DNA from: Triatoma infestans
Taxonomy: Eukaryota > Arthropoda > Insecta > Hemiptera > Reduviidae
Reading direction: 5' to 3'
Assembly: GCA_011037195.1 (NCBI GenBank)
Contig: JAAEAF010006004.1
Span: 1 to 64,000 of the forward strand
DNA length: 64,000 nt
Numbering within the stretch: position 1 is the first letter of the stretch; each line of letters opens with the position of its first letter. The notes below the pieces were generated by a model, which was not told the DNA's origin, did no database searches, and worked only from the letters and a program-made list of their open reading frames with translations. The position numbers and the translations under genes were made by a program. Of the stretch, positions 22,680 to 33,113 are shown piece after piece.

Positions 22680-23335
22680 AAATGAGTAAATTATTAGAGG
22701 GAGCAATGGAATTTTTTAAAAAAAAAATCACTATGCTATACCCAATGAATCAATCAATCAGAAATAAATCAATTAAATTTTATAATATTTTAATATACGT
22801 TCATAGATAAAATTGAAACCATCAATGAAAGGATTTTTGATATTTATATTTACTGCCAATGAATTTTGTTTTATACGGATATTTAGAATAATAAATAACC
22901 TTTTATGAGATCTAGATATAATATACAGATGTTAATATATAAGTAATAGAATTTATAAAGAATAAATTAAAGTTGAATTATAGTTGTGAGTAGCTGACAG
23001 CTGCCCATCTTATGATAAACACATACTCATTAATTAACACAATTTTCGACTCTGACTAGACTTTATTTCTAGTTTAATTTATTGTCTAATTGAGTACTGT
23101 ATGCTACCTTATACAGTTAGATAATATGCGTGTTATTATTTTGGTTAATTATTATATTATATTTTAAAGTAGTAATACTTTTCTTTACTAAGAATTTCAT
23201 TCTTATACCAACACCTGACATCACTCGAAGTAAAAATTAAATAAAAAGCACCTAGCGAAATAAGTGATATTGCTGCACTGAATTGTTTGTAATTTTTTCG
23301 AAAACTGCAACAGCGATTTTCATTAAGCTAGTATG
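22680..23335. other. AT-rich spacer
   Basis: Nothing recognisable. Confidence 0.45.
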
Positions 23336-23373
23336 CGGTATGTTGCATTAAATCTGTAGGTTTTTCCATAAAT

Positions 23374-23531
23374 CTGGGATTTTTATCCGCCATAGAATGC
23401 TTATTTTCCTTGTTTCTTCGCAGCCTTACTTTGACGATAGATGGAAATCCGAAGATGATCAGAAACAAGCATGCTACAGCGGATAAATTTCCAGATATTA
23501 TCCAGCATTGCGTATGCTCCAACCACTTCAA
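23374..23531. mobile_element. Foldback element, subfamily 2, decayed copy K
   Basis: Short relic: left arm ATCTGGGATTTTTATCCGCC, right arm GCGGATAAATTTCCAGAT, then the tail ATTATCCAGCATTGCG, TATGCTCCAACCAC. Flanks TTTTTCCATAAAT (23361-23373) and TTTTTCCCTAAAT (23532-23544) fit a 13-bp TSD with one change. The hammerhead-like block (TGACGATAGATGGAAATCCG) has lost GAAACCGGTC, so it should be inactive. Confidence 0.65.
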
Positions 23532-23756
23532 TTTTTCCCTAAATATTGATTTTTTTTAACTAGTTCTAGGGAATCTCTAAGGTAGAGTTTACTTTAAATT
23601 GTCCAAAAAAGTTTGGTTGATAGCTGACAGAAACACGGCAAAACTAGGTAATCACATTCAGATTGCTCGTTTATTTATATCTAGTTTATGTATATGCCTC
23701 TTTTTATCTAGTTGTTGAGACTAGGTTCCTCTGACTCTTTTTATATAGATATAAAA

Positions 23757-23940
23757 TTAAGGCGCATCAACATCTAAGGTCATTGTCATCCGGAGCCCTC
23801 TTAGTGCACTGCTGATCTCTGGACAGAGTTGTCTCGTTACAGAAGCTGTTAGGCAGAGAAAATCTAACGGCAGTACTCCTGGACTGGAACTCGGGACCTC
23901 CGCCTTGTTAGACCAGCCACTGAGCTAATCCCTTCCTGCC
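23757..23940 (-). mobile_element. tRNA-derived SINE, family 1
   Basis: Minus strand: head GGGATTAGCTCAGTGGCTGG with a damaged B box (GAGTTCCAGTCC), a shortened body (the CACTGTCCGG hairpin is deleted) and the 3' end GATGTTGATGCGCCTTAATT. Confidence 0.7.
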
Positions 23941-24749
23941 TTTATATGCCTCTTATATTTATATATAATGCCAAATATATATGGGTCGCAAACAAAGTAA
24001 TATTGAGCAATTAGGCGTTTAATGAACAATCAATATAAAATTGTCAGTAATAATTGTAATCTTAGCGGTAAGAGAAAGTCGGGTGAATATTTTACACCAA
24101 ATTTTTACTTTCTCTTACGCCTAGTAAGAGGAAGTATTTACTATCTTACTTCCTACTGAAAGGAAGTACTGAGATAATGCCAAATTTTTGAAACTAAGTT
24201 TCACCGGAAATACATGGAATATCAGAGCCTCCTGATAAGAAAAAAATGTTTTTAGGGATGGTCTTTGTTTGTGTATATGTGTCTTTCTATATCTGCGCCT
24301 GTATGTGAATATTAACAGAATATCTCACGGAAATTTCGGTCAAAATCCATCAATCGGAACTGCGACTTTACGGAATAGTTTTATTCAGTTTTTCTTGATT
24401 TCTTGGAATCAGCTCAAACGATTTTTTTTTTTAAACTACGCATTCTATCTACACATATAAATAAAAAAAATTAAGTTTCTGGGAGTTTTGGGGGAACGGT
24501 AGCGTTATGCTTTCCTATGAAGTACCACCTCATTATAACATATATGGTTTTATCTCTTACGTAATATTAAAACACATTAGAAGATTGATAGGATTCTAAA
24601 TTTGAAGAAAATCTGTTTATCGGAAGTTCGATTTTAAAGAATAGGTTTTTTTGTTGTTTCTTTTCTGGAACGAAGACTATTACAACGACTTCTTTTTTAA
24701 CTTGGAGTGCTTGCTGCATAGATAGAAATGTATCAATTTTATTTGAAAC

Positions 24750-25470
24750 TAGGGATTGTATACCGGTTTACCGATTTATCGGTTAACCGATAGATTGACA
24801 AAAAAAACGTTCAGTAAATGAAAAATCGATACTAGAAATTTGTATGTAGAAAATATTGTGTTTATAGATATTTAAAAGTGCTAAAGAGACATTGAAAATA
24901 AAAAACAGCTAAGTGTAAGCAACAATATTCCTAATTATTAATTTTATGTGAGATATTTTTTTGTTTAATTTTATTTAAACTTTCTTGGGTTTGAGAGCCG
25001 CCGTAAATCGTACAGAAAGCGCTAGTTACAGTTAGCATATATGATTTGTGCTCTGCAGCTTTTTGAGATTTTTAAAGGTTTAAAATCTTTAAAATCAACG
25101 TTTTTCTTAAATAGTAAGTAAATATCTCCTTTTTTTAATATTAAAAAATAATAATATGGAAATATTTCATGTATTTTTTAAATTAATAGCAATTTTGAAT
25201 ACACCACATTATGACAGGACATTAATGCAATATTATTGTAAAATAACATTAAAATTTGAACCTTAAATAAATTTTTTTACTTCTAACAACTGTTTAAAAT
25301 AATTAAATACCAATATTTATTACAGGATTCTAATATTATGCCTTAAGATTGTGCAAAATATGTATTATTCTAATTCTAGTTCTACCGGTAATTTACCGGT
25401 AAACCGGTATTTTAATTTTCATATACCGAATTACCGGTAAATGAAAAAGTCGGTAAATTTACAGTCCCTA
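24750..25470. mobile_element. hAT-like element with ACCGGT-rich ends, copy 1 (721 bp)
   Basis: Perfect 8-bp TSD TTTGAAAC (24742-24749 and 25471-25478). Termini TAGGGATTGTA and TACAGTCCCTA form short inverted repeats. Subterminal clusters of ACCGGT, ACCGATTTATCGGTTAACCG on the left and TACCGGTAATTTACCGGTAA on the right are probable transposase-binding repeats. The interior is AT-rich without an open frame. The 8-bp TSD fits the hAT superfamily. It lies within a DINE-like copy. Confidence 0.8.
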
Positions 25471-25663
25471 TTTGAAACCTTTTTCTGAAAAAATTGAAAA
25501 CGTATTGGTTTGGACAGAGGTCTGTCGGTTGGACTAAAATTAAATATGCCCAGAATTAAATTTCTTAGTTTTGACATAGAGCGCTCCACATAAGACCGCA
25601 CAGTGTACTAGTGAAATGTTCATCACCATTTCTATGGCCAGCCCAACTAAGCATTGTTATTGT

Positions 25664-25880
25664 TGTGAGGTCGTTGGTTCCGCAGAGCTGGAAAGCATCA
25701 GAGACATTTTCCATTATAGCCTGCTTCATTTTGTGATCATCGACCGGTTTCAGGCGTTCGCCCATCATCAGGATGTTTTTGTTGAACAGTGTAATAACAT
25801 AGACTTGCACAGAGCAAATGCAGTTGAAACCGGTCGATGACCACAAAAGAAGGAGGCTATCATGGAAAATGTCTCTGATA
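25664..25880. mobile_element. Foldback element, subfamily 1, copy D
   Basis: Left tail GTTGTGAGGTCGTTGGTTCC, left arm with AGAGACATTTTCCATTATAG and a full hammerhead-like block, then AGACTTGCACAGAGCAAATG, and a shortened right arm (GAAACCGGTCGATGACCAC) ending GGAAAATGTCTCTGA. Flanks TAAGCATTGTTATTGTTG and TAAACATTTGTAATGTTG may be a diverged TSD (14 of 18 match). Inserted in DINE-like copy 8. Confidence 0.75.
25738..25775 (-). ncRNA. Hammerhead-like motif with canonical CUGAUGA core (copy D)
   Basis: Minus strand: CATC, CTGATGA, T, GGGC-GAAC-GCCT, GAAA, CCGGTC, GATG. The first core strand is the textbook CUGAUGA; stem II closes with a G-U pair. Confidence 0.4.
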
Positions 25881-25979
25881 AACATTTGTAATGTTGCAAT
25901 TTTAAAGAAAATTTCTTGGTTAAATTGTATTAATTAGAGTCAAAGAAAGTCGTATGAATGGTTCACACCAGATTTTTTT

Positions 25980-26916
25980 TTTATATTAACTTTCATAGCA
26001 CATAATTTAAAGATTATTTTATAAGCACGTTTATCTGACGATGACATATTTAAAAACTACCGACTGCATGAGACGTCCTGTTGTGTCCATTGCAATTATT
26101 CTTTAAAAAATAAAATCAAATAAAAAAATTTCCTGGCTGTGTGTTTGCTACGTTCACCCTTTATAGTCATCATAAAAAAAAAAACGGCCGGACTGATGGG
26201 GACACGTGCAACAATAATCCCCCCACTCCCCCGCTCTTGGACAACTAGTGTACAAGTGTTTTACTCAACTAGTTAAGCACTTTTGAAACACTGTTTGAAA
26301 CTAGTTTTCAAACTTATATCAATAATTTATATTCTCACAGTATTCTATATACACTGAAGTTAATGTAAATTACTTTATGTCTACACACGAGGAGGTGTGA
26401 AGTAAATAACTAGCGCTGTCACATGATTTATATGTTTGTAATACAAGAATAGTTTTCTCTATGATAACAACTACCGAACAACAAAATAAATAAATAAATA
26501 CATTGAGTTTTTTTACATATGTATTATTATAAGTATATATTACTTTCTATTTTATTTTAGCATGATGTTGCATTTTCATGATGTTCCATTTAAAAAAAAA
26601 AAAAACAAATTGCCATTGAAATGAAGATGGCAAATTGGTTTTGTTGATCTTCCTCCAAAAAGATAAATACTATTACTTAAATGAGAACTTCGCCAGTGCA
26701 CCCATTACACTGACTGTAACAAGTTTATTTAAACTTGTATTATGTGCCAAAATTTAAATTACTTTTACTTCCATTTCAGGTAAACAGAAAATCGTTTTTA
26801 ATGTTGTTTTGGGGGACCATGATGATTAAATGATTTCTTCTAATGCGTAGTTAATGCTTTAATCTCATGATTAAACTAAATCATACTATTCGCCTTGTAT
26901 ATGAATGTTCGGGTAA
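25980..26916. other. AT-rich spacer
   Basis: No gene recognised; a short (AATA)n run lies near 26487. Confidence 0.45.
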
Positions 26917-27607
26917 TAGGATCCGAAGAGGGTGACCCAAAGCAGAGAGAGAAACACAAAATTGAGAATCTCATTCGCTATTTAAGCCAGATAGAGTGGG
27001 AGACTCTGTATATATACAGCTGGGCTAGCCCTACAAGGAACATTCTTTAGAACAGTTAATACAACAGTTTTACCACAGTTAACAACGAGTCAACAACCAG
27101 TTACTACCTTTCTTCTTCACTCAGTCCAAATCTCTCGCTACCTAATTTCTATTTACGTGTAAAGTCCTGGCAGATTGTGTTCCTTTTTGATTATACAGTA
27201 TTCATTATTATTTGCAGTTTATTTCATCTCTTAAACCTAACTTTTTTAAACCTAATTATTCTCTCCTAATATAATGGAATGAGAAGGAGAGAATTGGGTT
27301 CGAGAGATGAAATAAACTGGAAATAATGCTGAACACTGTATAATCAAAAAGTAACACAATGTGCAAAGTAACTTTATACGTTATTAAGTGGCAAGAGATT
27401 TAGGCTGATTGAAGAGGAAAGGTAGTAGTTGGTTGTTGACGCATTGTAAACTGTTGTATATACTGCTGCTCTAAAGACTCTCCCTTGTAGGGTTAGCTCA
27501 GCTGTATGCATACAGAGTGCTCCCACTCTAGTCTGGTCTAAATAGCGAGTGAGATTCTCAATTTTTGTGTTTCTCTCTCTGCTTTGGATCCCTCTCTTCG
27601 GATCCTA
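26917..27607. mobile_element. Large palindromic element (~690 bp)
   Basis: Two arms of about 340 bp in inverted orientation meet near 27258. Left words such as AATAGGATCCGAAGAGGG, CAGAGAGAGAAACACAAA, GTCAACAACCAGTTACTACC and CAGTTTATTTCATCTCT recur inverted on the right (CCCTCTCTTCGGATCCTATT at the end). Arm identity looks about 85%. No open frame and no clear TSD. One arm contains a TATA-like TGTATATATACAG followed by AACA-rich sequence, reminiscent of a retroelement terminal region. Related fragments lie at 21986-22100 and about 300-405. Class unknown. Confidence 0.7.
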
Positions 27608-27769
27608 TTCATTAGCGTTAAACAAGTTTATTTCAAATGTCACTTAAAAAAAAACGTTCAAAGATACTTTCTTTATATGTTAACTGCTACAACAAGAAGT
27701 GGGGGGGGTGATTGTTTCACAGGATATGTTTGTTGGAACAAAAATGAAAAATAACAAGTCTGAAGTCCA

Positions 27770-28815
27770 GCTGGCCTCCTAGGAGCTTCTACTGCTCGCT
27801 GTCCGGTGATGGACAGTGTTGTCTGTAGACTAGAATAGAATAGAATCGGGGGGGGGTGAGCCTCATTCCACTGCGACCTACAAATTGAGGTCTATTGTGG
27901 ATCCCCTTAAGTTACAGAACAGCCCCCAGCTTTGCCCTCCTAATCAATCCTAGCAAAGCTGAGAGCGGCTCCGTCATGAAGCTTTCAGCTTCGGGATTGC
28001 CCGTCCCCAATTGAAGAAACCTAATCCTCGCCAGGCCGGCGCACTCACAAAGGATGTGCGCCGGGGTCTCCTCCTCTACCTTGCAGAATCGGCATACCGC
28101 ACTATCCGCAAGTTGTAGGTGGTGCATGTGTCTATTCAGCCTACAATGCCCTGTTAGTAGACCCACAATTAACCTTATATCCCTTCGGGTCTGGCTCAGT
28201 AGGTCTCTGGTAAATTTAGGCAAATGTCTTTTAATGAAGAGCTTTGCCTGCCTCTGTCCTGGTGTTCCCTCCCACCAACGCAGACGCTGATCTTCTATCC
28301 ACCCCCTGATAGAAGTTTGAATGAGGCTCCTGGACAAGCCGCAGAAGGGTTCGGGGCCTATAAAGGTATCTGCGAGCCTCCCTCGCTAGGGCATCCGCCC
28401 CTCTCATTGCCCAGGAACCCCGCATGTCCCGGCACCCAGGCGAGTGTCAGTTTATTCCGAGTACCCACCTCGGTGAGGGCAAGTAGGCAGTCCCACACCG
28501 GTCTTGAGACTATTTGGTGTGAGGAAAGTGCCTTCAGGGCTGCCTGACTGTCGGAGTATATGGCCACTCTTCTACCCACTATCCTTTGCCTTATAATCTC
28601 CCTAGCGCAGAGTTGTAACGCCACGACTTCAGCCTGAAAGACCGTGGCGTACTTCCCTAGGCTGGCCTTAATTTTAACTTTAGGCCTGCCCCCGTAGACC
28701 CCAGCTCCGACCCCAGTCGTTGTCTGTAACGAGTGAACACTGTATGGAGGCCAGCAGTGCACTGTGAAGGCTCCGGGTGCCAATGTACCGTAGATTTTGT
28801 CGCGCCTTAAATTAA
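27770..28815 (+). mobile_element. tRNA-derived SINE, family 1, split by a LINE
   Basis: The left part (27770-27827: CTCCTAGGAGCTTC, CTCGCTGTCCGGTGATGG) and right part (28719-28815: AACGAGTGAACACTG, GGAGGCCAGCAGTGCACTG, CCTTAAATTAAA) are one SINE body interrupted by the LINE at 27828-28718. GTTGTCTGTA is duplicated at both junctions (27818-27827, 28719-28728), as expected of a TSD. The tRNA head is missing. Confidence 0.8.
27828..28718 (-). pseudogene. R1/jockey-like LINE 3' part: RNase H domain and zinc-knuckle tail
   Basis: 891-bp 5'-truncated minus-strand insertion in a SINE. Frame 1 (to about 28400): GVGAGVYGGRPKVKIKASLG, VFQAEVVALQLCAREIIRQR, VAIYSDSQAALKALSSHQ, LTLAWVPGHAGFLGNERG, giving the RNase H acidic residues (E of QAEV, D of SDSQ) and the WVPGH box. 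A frameshift near 28400 moves to ADALAREARRYLYRPRTLL, then a second shift to ERTPGQRQAKLF-like sequence and FIKRHLPKFTRDLLSQTRR, CRFCKVEEETPAHILCECAG (a CxxC...H...C knuckle) and a stop at 27912. The 3' end has a GGATTCTATTCTATTC-like simple tail. Only two or three breaks, so it is not very old. R1 or jockey clade; the reverse transcriptase is missing. Confidence 0.85.
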
Positions 28816-29238
28816 AAAAAAAATCTTGAAAGATGGGACTCAAAAATTTTGTCTATGAATAGAAAAAAAATGTATCTTAATAATTGTGACACACTCACAG
28901 TCTTTCTCTAACTGCAGTTGATACATTTTTGTAATACTGACAAATTTTCTTTAAACTTAGCTCTGCCCTAACATATATGGTGGAGGGATGTATGTTGGTT
29001 GTGATAAGATGGCAGGTAGAAATGCAATGTGTCTACACTGTAATCTAAAATATTGCATAAGCCAAAACATTGCACAAATGTCAAATTTTAATGCACTAAC
29101 AAATTTTGAAATGTATATTTTCTCAGAACACCCTTCAAAATCCATTTTTCGATTAATCAATTTTCTTTTGGAATTCTAGCGATTCTTTGGAATTCTTTTA
29201 CAATACATCAATATTATACAAGTGGCTTCAGAACCATA

Positions 29239-30006
29239 TAGGGATTGTATACCGGATTACCGATTTACTGGTTAACCGATAAATTGACCAAAAAACGTTC
29301 GATAAACTTTCCGGTAAATTTCAAAAATTACGGAGGCCAGCAGTCCATTATCAAGATTGCGTTAAAATTCGGTAAATTATACTAGAAATCTTTATGTAGA
29401 AAATATTGTGTTTATAGATATTTAAAAGGGCTAATAGGACATTGAAAATACATTTTTAAATAATAATACTGAATACATTCTCAAGCGTTGAGCTGAATAA
29501 AGCATTAATATATAGCATAAAGGAGAGAAGGACTGTTTATGCAGACATATTACACTATTTAACAGACCCTAATTTGGTTTTGTCGGGTCAAGAAAATTAT
29601 GACATTTCTAATATAAAACCAGATAAACACTTAAATGATCCTGATTTGGATTCCAATTCAAAGTCAGATAATTCAGACGAAAATATTGATACTTCTACAC
29701 ATAAATGTTGAATTACCAATGAAGCAGAAACTCTATGACCTTACCAACAAAAAACAGAATGTCAAAAAGTGTCAGTTGCACAAGCAAAAAAACACGAAAG
29801 TCTGTTTAGAATAACACTTTAATTTTTATATTTTTCGTATTCTATATCTTTGAAATAAAAAAGTGTGAAATGGAAATCAAAATGACTTATATTTTTATCA
29901 CCTTAATATTATTTTTCAGGGGAAAAATTTACCGGTAAACCGGTATTTTAATTTTTATTTACCGAATTACCGGTAAATGAAAAAGTCGGTAAATTTACAA
30001 TCCCTA
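29239..30006. mobile_element. hAT-like element with ACCGGT-rich ends, copy 2 (768 bp)
   Basis: Termini TAGGGATTGTA and TACAATCCCTA; flanks GAACCATA and ATACCATA agree at 6 of 8 positions (aged 8-bp TSD). Subterminal ACCGGATTACCGATTTACTG on the left and TACCGGTAAACCGGTATTTT on the right match copy 1. The centre retains a short transposase-like coding remnant (29490-29711), so this copy is closer to the autonomous parent. Confidence 0.8.
29490..29711 (+). pseudogene. hAT-like transposase C-terminal remnant
   Basis: A 73-residue open stretch reading ELNKALIYSIKERRTVYADI then LHYLTDPN, followed by a hydrophilic D/N/S-rich tail and a stop at 29709. The pattern K-E-R-R-T-x-Y-x-D-x-L-x-Y-L resembles sequence I associate with hAT (BED-type) transposases. 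It has no start or catalytic part and lies inside the element with hAT-like ends, which supports the assignment. Recognition is from memory of the family pattern, so moderate only. Confidence 0.45.
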
Positions 30007-30340
30007 ATACCATACTTTGTATTGAAGCGGTACTTTACCACCCTACTCCCCCCATGAACCTAGGAAAAAAATGTTCCAAATAAAAAAGTGATATGTATTG
30101 TTTAGTATACAAAATTTAAAGAAATACGAGCAGCAGTTTGGAGAAATTTTTTGAGAAAAACAAATTTAAAAAAACACATACTTCCGGTAGATGGATTTTG
30201 ACAAAAAAATCTTCATGCCTGGTGCACCCCCACCCCCCCAAAAATGCAATACTAAGTTTGAGTTTCCTGCGACATACAGACCATTCGCCAAAAACATTTT
30301 TTTCATACTCAGTGTTACCCTATATTTTTTTGTGTTTTAG

Positions 30341-30840
30341 GAAAGGGTTAAGAAATTAGGGTTACATATGAAAACTTCCAAGAGGGCCGGCTCGCTCAAT
30401 GGAGTCGGGGTAGTTCGAGGGAATGGGAAGGATAAGGGAAGCGCCACGCTGTTATTGGAAGGGGAATGGCGAACGCTAACAGTGAAAAGTTCGCTGGAAA
30501 AATGAGGTTAGGAGGGGGGAACTACGAAAAACGGAGCGGAGAATTCGTTTCCCGCAGCGCAACTCACTTCGAGCACTCAAGCTAATTAAAAGACACTCAC
30601 TGTTTTATCGTTCGCCCCTTCCCTTGTTGTAGATATAGAGTCCGCTCTTCCTCCGCTACACTTTTCTCTTTTGCTTTTCTTATTGCTCCCGAGCTGCAGT
30701 TGATCAGGAGGTCAAGAGGGAAATTCTATAACAAAAAAAACAACAATGGCCTACCATGAAAAATTAGATTTCTCCTCTACACAGCAATATACAAAAAAAA
30801 GAACCAGCAAACTACATTTTTTTTTTTTTGTTGAGGGTTC
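30341..30840. other. GC-richer island, no gene recognised
   Basis: 30385-30720 is clearly richer in G and C than its surroundings (CGGAGCGGAGAATTCG, CCGCAGCGCAACTCACTTCG). No open frame, tRNA or transposon terminus is evident. It could be a promoter/5' exon region or an unrecognised repeat. Confidence 0.35.
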
Positions 30841-30844
30841 TCTA

Positions 30845-31735
30845 CTGCTAATTAAAATGATTTATTGTACCCCCCTGGTGCCGAGCTCATCTACAGCACC
30901 CCCTCCAGATTGAGCTCCCTAAGGAATCTCAGGATCTCAGGGAGGGTCTGGGGTGGATATTTCCTCCTCCCCTATCTGGTAACGACCCAGACTATTAAAT
31001 CTTCTTTGAATGACGGCATCACAATCTGTGACGAGATGTATCGGAATTTCCTCCATCTCCCCACAGAATCTGCATGTGCCATCATCTTCTAGGCCAAGCT
31101 TCCTCAGGTGTCCCCTGAAGCTGCAGTGCCCCGTAAGGATACGGATCTTGTTCTTATTCAGACTGATTCAGGTTCCTTTCCTGGTTACAATCTCCCAGAC
31201 AGATCTTGGCCTGCCTCAGTCCCGGGAAGGTGTTCCAGAGACGAGCTCTTTACGCCACCTCCTCCTTCTTGATTTCTTCTATGAATACTTGGTCGCTAAC
31301 TCTGCAAAAGGGCTCTGGCCCAAAGAGAGGATATGCAGCGCCTTCTTTTGCCAGGGCATCGGCCACCTCATTACCTTCCACGCCAACATGTTCCGGCACC
31401 TAGAATAGGGAAACTTTATTTCTTCTGCCTAGGTCATTAAGCCTACCTAGGGATTCGCTTACCGTTTTAGAACTGATAACATAGGAGCTCAGTGCTTTAA
31501 TGGCAGCCTAACTATCGAATAGGATTACTATCTTCGGACTCCGACATCCCCTGCCAAGGTTCAACTGAACGCATTTTCCAATAGCTTGAATTTCCGCATG
31601 AAAGATGCTGGGAAACGCCCATGGGTTCCGAGTGTTTGGTTCTAGGCGCAAACACTCCTGCCCCGGTTCCTACGAGGGTCTTAGCCTTTATACCACTTAG
31701 TGGCATGCTTACTAATACTAGCTAGGATGGATCCT
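30845..31735 (-). pseudogene. LINE RNase H domain, family 2, decayed
   Basis: Minus strand, read across frames: VGTGAGVFAPRTKHSEPMGV (31600-31680), an AEIQAIGKCVQLNLGRG-like E helix, IVILFDS (position of the S-D-S box), AIKALSSYVISSKTVSESLG, RRNKVSLF followed by VPEHVGVEGNEVADALAKEG (near 31360-31410, the H-N-E-A-D box), then the zinc-knuckle region near 31060-31110 with frameshifts. Family 2 differs from the 21- and 28-kb LINEs but matches the tail at 20455-20790. Multiple stops; not functional. Confidence 0.7.
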
Positions 31736-31899
31736 TTGCTCCCCTTCAAAATTACAACATTGAAATTTCACAAAAATATTGAATTCTAAATGAACAACAT
31801 GCAATAAACTTCTTTTTATAGCCGGCTACCTACGATTAATTTTTTTTTTTTTTTTTGTTGGCATTAGCAAGCGCCGTACAGCCAAAAAATTAATTATAT

Positions 31900-32200
31900 C
31901 AAAGAACCTCGAAACAGTATTTCCGGTGAAAACTCAATTCCGAAAATTTGACAAGTGCTCTCACTGAGGAGTGAGAGAGAGTTGGGAAAAGTGAGAGAGA
32001 TGTTGGGAAAAGTGAGAGAGATGTTGGGAAAAGCCTTATTGTAAAGTGTAATAGACTACAGTCTATTTGGATCTCCATCAGCAAAGTATTATTAAACAAA
32101 ATTAAAGTCTAAATATTGCAAAATAAATAAGTTTGTAGAAGATTTTGCAATTGGATTTTGAGAATATAAGAAAACACTGTGAGTTTCATCACAGATTTTT
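31900..32200. mobile_element. DINE-like end fragments around a minisatellite
   Basis: A minus-oriented end (ACAGTATTTCCGGTGAAAAC near 31915) and a plus-oriented end (GTGAGTTTCATCACAGATTT near 32178) flank a 3-unit, 20-bp tandem repeat (unit like GTGAGAGAGATGTTGGGAAA, 31975-32035). Confidence 0.5.
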
Positions 32201-33110
32201 TTCCCCCCAAAACTCTAACTTATTCAGTTCTTACAAGTTTGTCTAGTTTAAATAATTTATTCAAAAAGGTTAAGTTCTACTATTACGATCTGTTTTCTTA
32301 CCAACTGGTATAGTTCAAAGCTGCCCTAATACACACACATTCATTTTGAGAAATGGAACAGACCAATGACTGTTCCTGATTTTTTTTTCATTGCTTCTGG
32401 TTATCCTCAGAGTTTATCTTGAATCTTTTTTTTCTTCTTCATCTTCTCTATCCTTCAATAGTTAAGAGAAAAGAAATTTATCATCCAATAAATTAGAAAC
32501 AAGTAAAGGCAACATAAGAGGAAGTGTGTAAACAATTATAGAAACAAATAGTAAAATATTTTGACAAATTTAAAAGCAGGAACTCGAATAGGCAAGACGC
32601 ATATATATATATATATATATAAACCTTTCTCTTTATATTGGTGATGTCTGACTGGTGGTTTTGGTGGTGACAAGGGATTTACGACCTATAGGGCTATTGA
32701 AGTCTGACCTTACCTCTCTACCCTATTCTATACAACTATTATGTAGCAGTGCTACCCCAATCTGTGAAGTTAAGGACCTTGTTAATTTAACAGGCTGTGT
32801 GTTACTAGTTTAGTTATAATGTTGTTACCATGTGTTCAAGATAATCTTCTCTCCCTACTAATTAGGGTAAATTATTATTATGTCAACTACAATATAATGA
32901 TTAAAAATTAACTATAATAATTATTAGCAACATTATTATCACTTCCATATTCATTAATATTTAGGTATTTGAAATGTCCATTAATACGTGATTTTTTTTT
33001 TTTGCAACTATTTGTTTTGGATAATAATAATGACATTTGCTGCGTCAAATTCATTTAACTACTTTACAGTCTCTCAATTTTTTCGATGTTAATGTACAAT
33101 AAGTTATACC
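32200..33110. other. AT-rich spacer
   Basis: No gene recognised; a short (TA)n run lies at about 32599-32620. Confidence 0.45.
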
Positions 33111-33113
33111 TTT

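Larger units (their letters stand above)
24106..25979 (+). mobile_element. DINE/Helentron-like repeat, copy 8, with two nested insertions
   Basis: Starts CTTTCTCTTACGCCTAGTAA and ends GTCGTATGAATGGTTCACAC. It is interrupted by the hAT-like element at 24750-25470 and the foldback element at about 25664-25880. The last ~50 bp of another truncated copy (GTAAGAGAAAGTCGGGTGAA) sits immediately upstream at 24069, so these repeats again lie head to tail. Confidence 0.65.
28840..30340 (-). mobile_element. DINE/Helentron-like repeat, copy 9, interrupted by a hAT-like element
   Basis: Minus-strand copy: the left part has GACACACTCACAGTCTTTCT (28888), the right part (30007-30340) has AAATGTTCCAAATAAAAAAG and ACTTCCGGTAGATGGATTTT. 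Split by the hAT-like element at 29239-30006. Confidence 0.55.
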
